In this document: positions 1 to 7,937 of the stretch, piece after piece
How positions within the stretch are numbered: the stretch's first letter is position 1
How the letters are laid out: each line of letters opens with the position of its first letter
NCBI GenBank assembly: GCA_009787625.1
Contig: WQSX01000010.1
Span: 1 to 64,000 of the forward strand
Source of the DNA: Oscillospiraceae bacterium
Lineage (GTDB): Bacteria > Bacillota > Clostridia > Oscillospirales > Oscillospiraceae
Direction: 5' to 3'
DNA: 64,000 bases
The notes under the pieces: generated by a model
The model's input: only the letters and a program-made list of their open reading frames with translations
The model's database searches: none
What the model was told of the DNA's origin: nothing
Program-made: the position numbers and the translations under genes

Positions 1-396
1 GCAGGACGGCAAGTTATCTGCGGTCACGCAAGAAAAGTAATGTATATCTCTGCTGAGGGGCGCATACTGCCATGCATGTCGCTCTCAGGGCTTGATGTGC
101 AAAAAGATTACCCGCTTGTAACAGAGATTGGGCTTGTGAAATGCCTTACAGATTCAGCATATATGCGGCTCATCGGCTCGACTGTTGCTGACTTTTTGGA
201 AAACTGCCCTGAATGTGCAGAATGTGAGTTTAAATATCAGTGTTGCACAGGTTGCCGTGCTTCTGCGATGGATAGCGGCGGCGACTTGATGGGGCCTGAC
301 CGCGCATGTTGCGAAATCTTCAAAGGCGGAATTATTCCTCGCATTATAGAAGCTGCAAAAGGCGCAGAATGTGTCAACTACACATTACCTGACTAA
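1..396 (+). CDS. Radical SAM/SPASM-domain protein, C-terminal part (5' truncated by window)
   Basis: The reading frame is open from base 1, so the track start at 40 is only an internal Met; the gene begins upstream of the window. The visible part is a cysteine-rich SPASM-type domain, which binds auxiliary Fe-S clusters in radical SAM enzymes. Cysteines are seen at the start (VICGHARK), in RILPCMSL, in a cluster CPECAECEFKYQCCTGC and near the end (RACCEIF). Such proteins act as anaerobic sulfatase-maturing enzymes, peptide-modifying enzymes or haem/cofactor enzymes; the substrate cannot be told because the catalytic CxxxCxxC domain lies outside. The last codons are repeated 750 bp downstream (see repeat at 1111). 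A GC-rich hairpin follows. Confidence 0.75.
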   Translation, partial: AGRQVICGHARKVMYISAEGRILPCMSLSGLDVQKDYPLVTEIGLVKCLTDSAYMRLIGSTVADFLENCPECAECEFKYQCCTGCRASAMDSGGDLMGPDRACCEIFKGGIIPRIIEAAKGAECVNYTLPD

Positions 397-403
397 ATTT
401 AAT
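362..403 (+). repeat. 42-bp direct repeat, copy 1 (end of SPASM gene)
   Basis: The 42 bases spanning the last codons and stop of the SPASM gene recur exactly at 1111-1152. Each copy is followed about 20 bases later by the same GC-rich hairpin. The pair brackets the toxin-antitoxin module. Confidence 0.9.
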
Positions 404-421
404 TTTTCCATATGACTAAGG

Positions 422-447
422 CAGGCGGGGAAAGCAAACCCCGCCTG
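422..447 (+). terminator. GC-rich hairpin, copy 1
   Basis: Nine-bp stem CAGGCGGGG/CCCCGCCTG with an 8-nt A-rich loop, followed by a weak T-containing stretch. It sits after the SPASM stop codon and is repeated at 1169-1194, so it probably ends transcription of the SPASM gene. Confidence 0.65.
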
Positions 448-507
448 TTGCTGATTTGCTGAAACGATATAAACAAAAATCCGTAAATTAAAAGTTTGGT
501 GTTGTTT

Positions 508-536
508 TTGACAGTGCTGTGATTTTTTGATATACT
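508..536 (+). promoter_or_regulatory. Sigma-A-type promoter for the toxin-antitoxin pair
   Basis: TTGACA at 508-513, 17-bp spacer, TATACT at 531-536, about 40 bases ahead of the antitoxin start. Near-consensus. Confidence 0.8.
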
Positions 537-576
537 CTAAGAAGTCGAATTTTAGTTAGATAGGAGCGTGAGCAAT

Positions 577-762
577 ATGCCCGATAAGCAACGTGTATTG
601 GAACTTGTTACTGCCATGCCTGAGGTCTATAGCTATCAGGAAATAGTGCAGGCACTTAACGTCTGGTTTAGTGATCATCGGGCAGAAGCTGACATCGAAG
701 CCGGACGATACTATGAGAAAGATGTAGCAAAACAACGAGTCCGTGAACTGGCAGGTGCATAG
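577..762 (+). CDS. Antitoxin of a RelE/ParE-type toxin-antitoxin pair
   Basis: Small acidic protein of 61 residues directly upstream of, and overlapping by one base with, a RelE/ParE-like toxin gene. The ATG at 577 is preferred over the GTG at 568 because GGAG at 563-566 lies 10 bases before it and only 1 base before the GTG. No clear DNA-binding fold can be named. The sequence pattern (KQRVLELVTAMPEV near the N-terminus, EADIEAGRYY toward the C-terminus) resembles the second antitoxin of this window at 27404-27571 (KQEVLDLINTMPDD; IEDIEAGRVH), so both belong to one family. A strong promoter lies just upstream, as expected for an autoregulated module. Confidence 0.75.
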   Translation: MPDKQRVLELVTAMPEVYSYQEIVQALNVWFSDHRAEADIEAGRYYEKDVAKQRVRELAGA

Positions 763-1049
763 TGGCAAAAGCATTATGGACCGACGAGTCATTGCAGTAT
801 ATGGCAGAAATCTATAAGTATATAGCAGAGGATTCTCCAAGAAACGCTGAGGAATTCTTGAATGATTTAATGGATAGTGTAGAAACTCAACTTGAATTGT
901 CGGCTGAAGTTGGACGTATAACACCAGAGTTCGAAAATCCAAAAAAACGTGAGATCATCTATAGAAAATATCGTGTGTTGTACACTGTCAGCGACGATAA
1001 AAGTGTTGCATATATCACACAAGTCCAACATGGTGCGAAGGTGATGTAA
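762..1049 (+). CDS. RelE/ParE-family toxin
   Basis: Ninety-five residues, the usual size for RelE/ParE toxins, which cut mRNA on the ribosome or poison gyrase. The GTG start overlaps the antitoxin stop (TAGTG), showing translational coupling. Family features are the N-terminal helix region with YMAEIYKYIAEDSPRNAEEF, the central GRITPEF segment and the C-terminal REIIYRKYRVLYTV beta strands. Whether it acts on mRNA or gyrase cannot be told. It is homologous in layout to the toxin at 27092-27403. The module lies between two 42-bp direct repeats, suggesting that it arrived or was duplicated as a unit. Confidence 0.82.
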   Translation: MAKALWTDESLQYMAEIYKYIAEDSPRNAEEFLNDLMDSVETQLELSAEVGRITPEFENPKKREIIYRKYRVLYTVSDDKSVAYITQVQHGAKVM

Positions 1050-1110
1050 AGGTCAAGCCATGTATCTATGATACTGAAAAAGTCTAAACTAACTGTCATT
1101 CTGCGACTAC

Positions 1111-1152
1111 GCGCAGAATGTGTCAACTACACATTACCTGACTAAATTTAAT
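1111..1152 (+). repeat. 42-bp direct repeat, copy 2
   Basis: Exact second copy of 362-403, here without the rest of the SPASM gene, so it is a non-coding remnant. It begins inside a small hairpin (CATTCTGCG...CGCAGAATG, 1098-1120), which may mark the recombination joint. Confidence 0.9.
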
Positions 1153-1168
1153 CGAACAACTCATTAGG

Positions 1169-1194
1169 CAGGCGGGGGAAGCAAACCCCGCCTG
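1169..1194 (-). terminator. GC-rich hairpin, copy 2, between convergent genes
   Basis: Same stem as at 422-447 (CAGGCGGGG/CCCCGCCTG) with one loop change. It lies between the toxin gene and the 3' end of hutH, where it could stop transcription from either side. Confidence 0.6.
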
Positions 1195-1209
1195 TTGCTA
1201 GCGTTTCGC

Positions 1210-2736
1210 CTATATTTTCAGCTCACCAATTACGTCCTCGACAACTTCTACTATTGAGCCGTCACAAATTATCCTATAAATTTCCAAGATGTCAGGTGCC
1301 AGAACTCTATCTTCTTCCAGATGTGCCACAACTGAGCGGATTTTGTCATGTGCGGCTTTTGTGCCTTTTCCGGGCTTCTGGGGTTTAAGAAAGTCACAGC
1401 CTTGGGCAGCGGCGAGAAGTTCGATAGAGAGTACATTTCGCACATTTTCTAAAATCTCCCTCGCCTGTCTGGCGGCTATTGTACCCATGCTCACGTGATC
1501 TTCTTGGTTTGCTGAGGTTGGGATTGAATCCACTGATGCAGGGTGCGCAAGCACCTTGTTTTCACTTACCAGAGCGGCGGCGGTGTATTGCAGTATCATA
1601 AAGCCTGAGTTGACACCCGGATATGCTGTTAAAAATGCAGGTAAATCGCTCAGTGTACGATCCACCAAGCGGTTTAATCTCCGCTCAGAGATATTTCCAA
1701 GCTCGGAAACGGCAATTTTGAGATAATCCATGACCAGTGCCATAGGTTGGCCGTGGAAGTTGCCCCCTGAAATTATTTCGCCTGTGTCCGCCATAACAAG
1801 TGGATTGTCGGTCACGGAGTTTAGTTCTACATTTACCGTTTCAAGCACACGGCGCAGGGCATCTTTTGATGCACCGTGGACTTGCGAAACACAGCGCAAG
1901 GAGTATGCGTCCTGAACTTTATCACAACCTGCGTGGTCTTCCATAACCTCACTGCCGTCGGTCAAGCGGATAATATTTTCTGCCGAAACTGCCTGCCCGA
2001 TGTGGGGGCGAATCATAGCTATCCGCGGGTCAAAAGCAGTCACGGTTCCTCTCAGAGCTTCAAGCGAAAGTGCGGCGGCAATATCTGCGGTTTTCATCAG
2101 CTTGATTGCATCAAAACAAGTGAGTGCCGCAATGGAGGTCATAACCTGAGTGCCGTTAATGAGCGCAAGCCCTTCTTTGCCGGATAATTCAAGCGGCTCT
2201 AAACCAAGCGATTTGAGCGCCGCACCGGCAGGTACTTCCTTGCCATCCACAATGACCTGTCCTTCGCCGAGCAAAACAGCGGCAACATGCGATAGCGGAG
2301 CTAAATCACCACTCGAACCGACAGAACCTTTGCATGGAACATGCGGGTGTACATCATTATTGAGTAGCGCAACAAGCCCCAGTGTCGTCTCGGGGCGAAT
2401 GCCTGAATAACCCGCACTATGCGAGTTTACACTGAGAAGCATTACAGCACGGCAGACATCTTCAGACAGTGGCTCGCCAACGCCGGTGCAGTGGCTTAAA
2501 ATAAGATTTCGCTGTAGTCGCGCGCGCTCATCATGTGGGATAAATATTTTACTGAGCTCGCCAAACCCTGTATTTATACCGTAGACAGGCTTTTCAGACT
2601 CTAATATCTCATCAACCCATACTCTGCTTTTTTTCATGCGCTCGATAGTCAAAGGTGACAGCGAAACACGCTCCCTATGCCGTGCCACACGCACAACATC
2701 ATCAATTGTTAATGGCTTTTCTCCAATAATGTACAT
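1210..2736 (-). CDS. hutH: Histidine ammonia-lyase
   Basis: Removes ammonia from L-histidine to give urocanate, the first step of histidine degradation in the cytoplasm. Full length at 508 residues. The region forming the MIO prosthetic group is seen near residue 142 as GSVGSSGDLAPL; most family members have Ala-Ser-Gly here, whereas this protein has Ser-Ser-Gly. Other family blocks include NTGFGELS near the N-terminus and LVSENKVLAHPASVDSIP in the C-terminal half. The ATG has AAAGGAG upstream. It is the last gene of the pot-AEC-hutH minus-strand run, hinting that the transported solute and histidine catabolism are linked (inference). hutI is separate at 34480; hutU is not in the window. Confidence 0.93.
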   Translation of the reverse strand: MYIIGEKPLTIDDVVRVARHRERVSLSPLTIERMKKSRVWVDEILESEKPVYGINTGFGELSKIFIPHDERARLQRNLILSHCTGVGEPLSEDVCRAVMLLSVNSHSAGYSGIRPETTLGLVALLNNDVHPHVPCKGSVGSSGDLAPLSHVAAVLLGEGQVIVDGKEVPAGAALKSLGLEPLELSGKEGLALINGTQVMTSIAALTCFDAIKLMKTADIAAALSLEALRGTVTAFDPRIAMIRPHIGQAVSAENIIRLTDGSEVMEDHAGCDKVQDAYSLRCVSQVHGASKDALRRVLETVNVELNSVTDNPLVMADTGEIISGGNFHGQPMALVMDYLKIAVSELGNISERRLNRLVDRTLSDLPAFLTAYPGVNSGFMILQYTAAALVSENKVLAHPASVDSIPTSANQEDHVSMGTIAARQAREILENVRNVLSIELLAAAQGCDFLKPQKPGKGTKAAHDKIRSVVAHLEEDRVLAPDILEIYRIICDGSIVEVVEDVIGELKI

Positions 2737-2769
2737 AATGATTCTCCTTTACATCTGCACCTAACCTGT

Positions 2770-2795
2770 GGGTGACCGGGGACGGTCGCCCCTAC
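2770..2795. repeat. GTAGGGGCGACCG-type palindromic repeat, copy R1
   Basis: Short palindrome (GGGTGACCGGGGACGGTC... ending GCCCCTAC) between hutH and the AEC gene. The same unit is found at 18000-18078 (two arms), 22767-22792 and 54217-54246. Confidence 0.75.
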
Positions 2796-2797
2796 AT

Positions 2798-3715
2798 TCA
2801 AATAATCAAAAAATAAACCAGCAGCGGCACGGTTACAGCGCATAGCAGGGTTGTTAAGAACACTCCTGCGGTCGCTGTGCGCTCGTTTCCATTGTATTGT
2901 ATAGCAAACATGACTGCCATGACAGCAGTTGGCATAGCTGACAGCACAACGAGTATTCCGAGTATCAACTCGTCTGTTACAAAAAGCCTAAAAATCAACC
3001 ACACAACAATGGGTATGGCAATAAGTTTTAGTGCGGTAGCCGGGAATACACGCCATTCATAGAATAAACTTTTAAGTGGAATATAGGCAAGTGTTGCACC
3101 TGTTACAATCATAGCTGTTGGAGTCGCTATAACCCCGATTGAAGAGATGGTGTCAGTTATAATAAAAGGAAAACTTACATCAAAAATTGCAATAGGAATT
3201 GTTAAAACAGAGACAATGAGTGTGGGGTTGAATAGTGGCTTTAAGCTAAAGCTATCGCCCTTTCCGGAGACCATTAATATGCCTACAGAAAATGCCAGTA
3301 GGCTAAAGACAACAATGGTGAGGGCAACATAATAAGCAGACTCAATCCCAAAGATCGCTGTGCTGATGGGGATTCCCATAAATCCGACGTTTCCGAAAAC
3401 TGCCGTATAGGAAAGAATCCCTCTGTCCTCTTTTTTTCCGCCCAGAAGGCGAATTATGGGCAGAGCAATAGCAAAGGCGATTGCAAACATCAAAGCCGCC
3501 AATAGAAGAAAGAAGAACGTGTCAGCGGCACTGATTGTTGCGTCAGATGCAAGCACCGAGCTGAGCAAGGTGCAAGGCATAGCGACAAAGAGGACGAATT
3601 TTGAGAAAATCCGATTTCCCTCTGATGTAATCAGCTTTGCCTTGCCGATAACAAACCCAACTGCCATTAACAAAAAGAGGACAGCCATTTGATTTAAGAT
3701 AACTTGCAGTTCCAT
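2798..3715 (-). CDS. AEC-family (auxin efflux carrier-like) membrane transporter
   Basis: A 305-residue hydrophobic protein with about ten predicted membrane segments arranged as two repeats of five, the layout of the AEC family of secondary transporters, which in bacteria move malate, other organic acids or amino-acid-related anions. Typical conserved spots are GFVIGK in the first helix, FGNVGFMGIPI in the middle and an MPTAVMAVMFA segment near the end. It follows potD by five bases and precedes hutH, so it may export an acid product of amino-acid catabolism or import a precursor (inference). Substrate unknown. Confidence 0.85.
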   Translation of the reverse strand: MELQVILNQMAVLFLLMAVGFVIGKAKLITSEGNRIFSKFVLFVAMPCTLLSSVLASDATISAADTFFFLLLAALMFAIAFAIALPIIRLLGGKKEDRGILSYTAVFGNVGFMGIPISTAIFGIESAYYVALTIVVFSLLAFSVGILMVSGKGDSFSLKPLFNPTLIVSVLTIPIAIFDVSFPFIITDTISSIGVIATPTAMIVTGATLAYIPLKSLFYEWRVFPATALKLIAIPIVVWLIFRLFVTDELILGILVVLSAMPTAVMAVMFAIQYNGNERTATAGVFLTTLLCAVTVPLLVYFLII

Positions 3716-3720
3716 ATGTT

Positions 3721-4773
3721 TTAACTTTTTAGTTCAGTCCAGAGTCTGTCATAGAGGTCTAGGATGTGTTGCGGAAGGTGCATGAACACCTCTGTATTAT
3801 CCATAACTTCGGCAGATGGGAACATTATCGCATACTTCCAAGGTTCTATCTCTGCGGCATAGAGTGCCGCCGCTTCAAAGTTTGCAGATGAATACATAAT
3901 AGCAGACATGTTCATAAGGGCGATGTCGGTGCGTGCCATGAAGTTTATGAAGAGTTCCGCATTTTCTCGGTTTGGTGCGCCGCGTGGAATTACCATAGCA
4001 TCAACGAAAGCATTTGTGCCTTCGTGAGGAATGGCAAAAGCCAAATCAGGGTTTGTTTCGTACATCCATAGAAAATCGCCCATGTAGTACGGGCCAATCC
4101 ACGCCTCGCCTGATTCCATAAGGTCAAAAATCTGATCCATTACGTAGGCTTGCAAGACATCTCTCTGTGCCACTAAGACATCAAATGCTTGCATTATTTC
4201 ATCTTCATTAGATGTGTTCTGAGAAAAACCGAGATACTTAAGAGCTATACCAAAAGCATCGCGGGGGTTATCAAACATGAGGATTTGTCCTGCAAACTCA
4301 GGATTCCACAGAGCATTCCAACTTGTTGGAGTCTCGGTGATGAATCTGGTGTTATAGATGATTCCGACCGTGCCTGTCATGTATGGAACGGCGAACCTCT
4401 CATCGGGATCAAAATGCAGATTACGAAATCTCGGGTCAATCAGCTCAATGTTTGGAATGTTGTCGAAATTTAGCTCATAGAGCATGTCTTCCGCGATGAG
4501 CCTTGCTATCATATAGTCTGATGGAATAACAACATCGGCGACAATCGTTCCCATATGGAGTTGTGCGTAAAGCACCTGATTTGTGGCATATGTGTTGTAA
4601 ATTACCCTGATACCGTACTCTTCTTCAAAAATGCGTAAAACGTCAGGATTAATAAACTCACCCCAGTTGTGAACATGAACCTCACCCACAATCTCAGCTT
4701 GCTCCTCACAGCCAACCAATAAAGGCAATGTGAGCAAACTCAGGATTAAAGCCACCAATAAGATTTTTTTCAT
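3721..4773 (-). CDS. potD: Spermidine/putrescine-type ABC transporter substrate-binding lipoprotein
   Basis: A 350-residue binding protein with a lipoprotein signal peptide (hydrophobic core then LLVGC, with Cys at about residue 22), so it is anchored outside the cytoplasmic membrane. The body has the PotD/PotF pattern: VHNWGEFINPDVL after the signal, VVIPSDYMIARL, VPYMTGTVGIIYN and EAWIGPYYMGDFLWMYE. It delivers its ligand to PotB/PotC. Encoded last among the four pot genes, after potC with a 75-base gap. The family mainly binds polyamines, but the neighbouring hutH leaves room for a related amine. Confidence 0.88.
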   Translation of the reverse strand: MKKILLVALILSLLTLPLLVGCEEQAEIVGEVHVHNWGEFINPDVLRIFEEEYGIRVIYNTYATNQVLYAQLHMGTIVADVVIPSDYMIARLIAEDMLYELNFDNIPNIELIDPRFRNLHFDPDERFAVPYMTGTVGIIYNTRFITETPTSWNALWNPEFAGQILMFDNPRDAFGIALKYLGFSQNTSNEDEIMQAFDVLVAQRDVLQAYVMDQIFDLMESGEAWIGPYYMGDFLWMYETNPDLAFAIPHEGTNAFVDAMVIPRGAPNRENAELFINFMARTDIALMNMSAIMYSSANFEAAALYAAEIEPWKYAIMFPSAEVMDNTEVFMHLPQHILDLYDRLWTELKS

Positions 4774-4848
4774 TATTTTCCCTCAACTTTCATTATTTAA
4801 TCAGTATTAACTGAATTTAACTTGCCGGCTATCTAAAGCTAAGCACAA

Positions 4849-5670
4849 TCAACGTTTATCCAAAAGTGCTTTTCTATCTCGTTCTTCCTGCCTTGCCTGG
4901 CGAACATTTACGATAATGAGCAGAGTCAGAACGGTCACAAATAAAATTGTCGATAGAGCGTTTATCTCAGGCGTTGTGCGCCTGCGGGTCATTGCAAAAA
5001 TTTGCATAGGCAGTGTCATGACATTTCCGCCTGATGTGAAATAACTTATGATGAAATCGTCAATGGATAGAGTAAATGCAATTATAAGCCCGTTGATTAC
5101 TCCCGGTAATATTTCAGGTATTATAACTTTTCTAAACGCAACCATCCATGTACAGCCAAGGTCACATGCGGCATCGACTAAATTTAAGTCAAGCTGTCTG
5201 AGCTTTGGCATTATGCACATGACAACGTATGGTATGCTAAACGTGACGTGCGCAAGTAATAATGTGGTGAACCCAAGATTAAACCGTAGAAAAGAACCAA
5301 GAGTGATGAAAAGCAGAGTCATGGAGACACCTGTTACGATGTCGGCGTTCATCATGGGGATATTGTTTATCTGCAAGAGGGGAGTGCGCCATTTACTGCG
5401 CATATAGAAAAATCCGACAGCCGCCAAAACCCCGGCTATTGTTGCGATAACAGCAGAAATTAATGCAAGTGAAAGCGATGTATAAAAAGAATCCATTATC
5501 ATATTATTTTGCAGAAGTGTACGATACCAGTCAAATGTAAAGCCACTCCACACAACACGGCTTCGTGAGTCGTTAAATGAAAATACGATAAGCAAGGCAA
5601 TCGGCGCATACAGAAAAAGCAGTATCAGTCCAATATACGTTCTGCCAAAAAATCCCGGTTTCTTTGTCAT
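4849..5670 (-). CDS. potC: Polyamine-type ABC transporter permease
   Basis: Inner-membrane permease of 273 residues with six predicted membrane helices. The EAA loop that contacts the ATPase is visible as DAACDLGCTWMVAFRKVIIP. The start overlaps the end of potB by four bases (ATGA), showing translational coupling. Works with PotB as the membrane channel for the PotD-bound ligand. Confidence 0.9.
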   Translation of the reverse strand: MTKKPGFFGRTYIGLILLFLYAPIALLIVFSFNDSRSRVVWSGFTFDWYRTLLQNNMIMDSFYTSLSLALISAVIATIAGVLAAVGFFYMRSKWRTPLLQINNIPMMNADIVTGVSMTLLFITLGSFLRFNLGFTTLLLAHVTFSIPYVVMCIMPKLRQLDLNLVDAACDLGCTWMVAFRKVIIPEILPGVINGLIIAFTLSIDDFIISYFTSGGNVMTLPMQIFAMTRRRTTPEINALSTILFVTVLTLLIIVNVRQARQEERDRKALLDKR

Positions 5671-6488
5671 TGTCCGCCTCTCACCAACCTTCCGTCACTC
5701 TCGCCGAAGCGATTCATCACAACCATGAAGAATATTACAATAACCATCATAACAAGCGCAACGGCACTGCCGAGTTGCGGATTAAATGCCGCACCAAGAA
5801 ACTGCCTCTCTATCAAATCGCCGAGGAGCATAACCATGCCGCCGCCAAGCAGTTGCGAAATAACAAACGTAGACACCGACGGAACAAACACCATCATCAC
5901 ACCGGACAACACACCCGGCAGGCTCATTGGAACAACTACCTTTCGAAAAACACTGCGTGAGTTTGCGCCGAGGTCTTGCGCCGCCTCTATCAAACTTCGG
6001 TCAATCTTTACAAGCACTGAATAAATCGGAAGCACCATAAACGGCAGGAAGTTATACACCATACCTATGACAACGGCTGTTGGAGTATTCATCACACGAA
6101 AAGTCGGAAGACCGATTGTTTCAAGGAATGTATTGATGATACCCGTATTTGCAAGCAAAGCCATCCAAGCATATGTCCTGAGCAAAAAATTCATCCAGAG
6201 CGGTAGAATTACAAGCATTATGAGAAGCCTTTGCACACGTGAGCTTTCGCGCGAAAGTATATATGCAAGCGGATAACCAAGCGCAATGCAAACAAGAGTA
6301 GAGATAATACCAAGCTGAAAAGAGCGCAGGAAAAACGGCCAGAATCTGTACATCTCGGCAAAATTAGCCAACGTGAGTGCGCCTTCTCGCGTAGTGAAAG
6401 CATAACCGACAGTAAGAAGCACCGGAGCGACAACAAATATCGCCATCCAGATGACATATGGAATTGAAAAATGTTTTGGCTTTAGCAT
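5667..6488 (-). CDS. potB: Polyamine-type ABC transporter permease
   Basis: Permease of 273 residues with six predicted helices and the EAA-loop sequence EAAQDLGANSRSVFRKVVVP, as in PotB/PotH. It is separated from potA by a 152-base gap that holds palindrome A, so its translation starts after a large RNA hairpin; the ribosome site upstream (AAGGG) is weak. Overlaps potC by four bases. Confidence 0.9.
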   Translation of the reverse strand: MLKPKHFSIPYVIWMAIFVVAPVLLTVGYAFTTREGALTLANFAEMYRFWPFFLRSFQLGIISTLVCIALGYPLAYILSRESSRVQRLLIMLVILPLWMNFLLRTYAWMALLANTGIINTFLETIGLPTFRVMNTPTAVVIGMVYNFLPFMVLPIYSVLVKIDRSLIEAAQDLGANSRSVFRKVVVPMSLPGVLSGVMMVFVPSVSTFVISQLLGGGMVMLLGDLIERQFLGAAFNPQLGSAVALVMMVIVIFFMVVMNRFGESDGRLVRGGQ

Positions 6489-6523
6489 ATGAAATACCCT
6501 TAATCCAGTTTTGCTGAAGTCCA

Positions 6524-6619
6524 GCAGATTGTGGGCTGTTTACGGAGTCTTTTTTGCGAGAACAGCGGTGTAGATCCCGATGGCTCGCAAAAAAGCGGAG
6601 TAAATTGCCCACCATCTGC
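6524..6619. repeat. Large palindrome family, copy A (between potA and potB)
   Basis: Left arm 6524-6560, 23-nt loop 6561-6583 (AACAGCGGTG... to ...CCCGATGG on plus), right arm 6584-6619. The inner stem TTTTTTGCGAG/CTCGCAAAAAA is perfect, the outer part imperfect. It begins about 21 bases after the potA stop codon in the direction of transcription, inside the pot operon. The T tract lies within the stem, so this is not an ordinary terminator. Confidence 0.93.
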
Positions 6620-6640
6620 GAGGTCACCGCGGCGCGTCCC

Positions 6641-7789
6641 CTACACGTTTTCGATTTCCTCTTCGTCATACTCAACATCGCTGATGTCTTCATAATCTGT
6701 GCTGTACGAGCTGTAGTCGCCGTACATGCCTGAATATTTGCTTTTAGGCATGACGTGAATACCGTCGGGTTCAATTTTAATGCCGATTTTTGTGCCGACA
6801 GGGCAGAGGTCGGTTGTTTGAATGAGCCATTTGAAACCGTGAAAATCGACAATTATATCGTACATGACACCCCGAAAAGTAATCGCAGTGACTGTGCCTG
6901 TGAGTTGACCCGACTCATATTCCACGATGTCCACATCTTCCGGCCGGATAACGACATCAACGGCCTCATTAGGCTCAAACCCCTTGTCGAGACAGTCAAA
7001 CTTTCTTCCGAAAATTTCCACAACACCATCGACCCTCATGATACCATCGACAATATTACTCTCGCCGATAAAATCAGCGACGAAAGCATTTTTAGGTTCG
7101 TTGTAGATATCCTCCGGAGTGCCAATCTGCTGAATGACACCGAGATCCATAACAACAACAGTGTCGGACATGGCAAGAGCTTCCTCTTGGTCATGAGTGA
7201 CATATACAAAAGTGATACCCGTGTCTTGCTGGATTTGCTTTAGCTCGTTTTGCATATCTTTACGAAGGCGCATATCCAGAGCGCCGAGCGGTTCGTCAAG
7301 CAAAAGCACTTTAGGCTCGTTAACAAGCGCACGCGCAATCGCCACACGCTGTTGCTGTCCACCTGACAATGTGGATACGCTGCGTTTTTCAAAGCCCTTT
7401 AGGCTCACAACTTCAAGCATAGCCAAAACACGCTCTGAGATTTCACTCTTACTGAGCTTCTTGCCCTCAGGGCGCTTAAGTTTCAGACCAAATGCCACAT
7501 TATCAAATACGTTTAAATGAGTAAAAAGCGCATACTTTTGGAAAATTGTATTGACCATACGCTTATGCGGCGGGACATCATTAATCCTCACACCATCAAA
7601 AAAGACATCTCCTGAATCAGGTTTCAGGAATCCGCCAATAATCCTAAGCGTTGTGGTTTTACCGCAACCGCTGGGACCAAGAAGTGTGAGGAACTCTTTA
7701 TCTTTTACATACAGGTTAATGTTGTCTAAAACAACGTCGCCGTCAAACGCCACTCTACACTCCGAGAGGCGAATCAACCCTTTTTCCAT
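6641..7789 (-). CDS. potA: Polyamine-type ABC transporter ATP-binding protein
   Basis: Cytoplasmic ATPase of 382 residues driving the PotBCD importer. Walker [10 protein letters not shown] near residue 40, signature LSGGQQQR, Walker [13 protein letters not shown] and the switch His in VTHDQEEAL are all present, followed by a C-terminal TOBE-type regulatory domain ([13 protein letters not shown]). The last 30 residues are unusual: a Tyr/Ser-rich then strongly acidic tail ([19 protein letters not shown]). First gene of the operon, with a near-perfect promoter 79 bases upstream and a GGGGAGGA ribosome site. Confidence 0.93.
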   Translation of the reverse strand: MEKGLIRLSECRVAFDGDVVLDNINLYVKDKEFLTLLGPSGCGKTTTLRIIGGFLKPDSGDVFFDGVRINDVPPHKRMVNTIFQKYALFTHLNVFDNVAFGLKLKRPEGKKLSKSEISERVLAMLEVVSLKGFEKRSVSTLSGGQQQRVAIARALVNEPKVLLLDEPLGALDMRLRKDMQNELKQIQQDTGITFVYVTHDQEEALAMSDTVVVMDLGVIQQIGTPEDIYNEPKNAFVADFIGESNIVDGIMRVDGVVEIFGRKFDCLDKGFEPNEAVDVVIRPEDVDIVEYESGQLTGTVTAITFRGVMYDIIVDFHGFKWLIQTTDLCPVGTKIGIKIEPDGIHVMPKSKYSGMYGDYSSYSTDYEDISDVEYDEEEIENV

Positions 7790-7867
7790 TTATCCTCCCC
7801 CTTATCTGTACCCGAGTTCGCGTAGAAAGGTATGCGGACATGAACGTGATTTTTTGCGTAGAAGAAC

Positions 7868-7896
7868 AATATAATGCCATAGCTTTCAATTGTCAA
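7868..7896 (-). promoter_or_regulatory. Promoter of the pot-AEC-hutH operon
   Basis: On the minus strand TTGACA (7891-7896), 17-bp spacer, TATATT (7868-7873), facing potA. Confidence 0.82.
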
Positions 7897-7937
7897 GTGA
7901 AAAGTTGCCTAAAATTTCTTTTTACCGGTTTTCTTTT

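Noticed and set aside
5664-5960. His/Asn-rich track ORF opposite potB
   Set aside because: Shadow of potB on the other strand, with low-complexity composition and no ribosome site.
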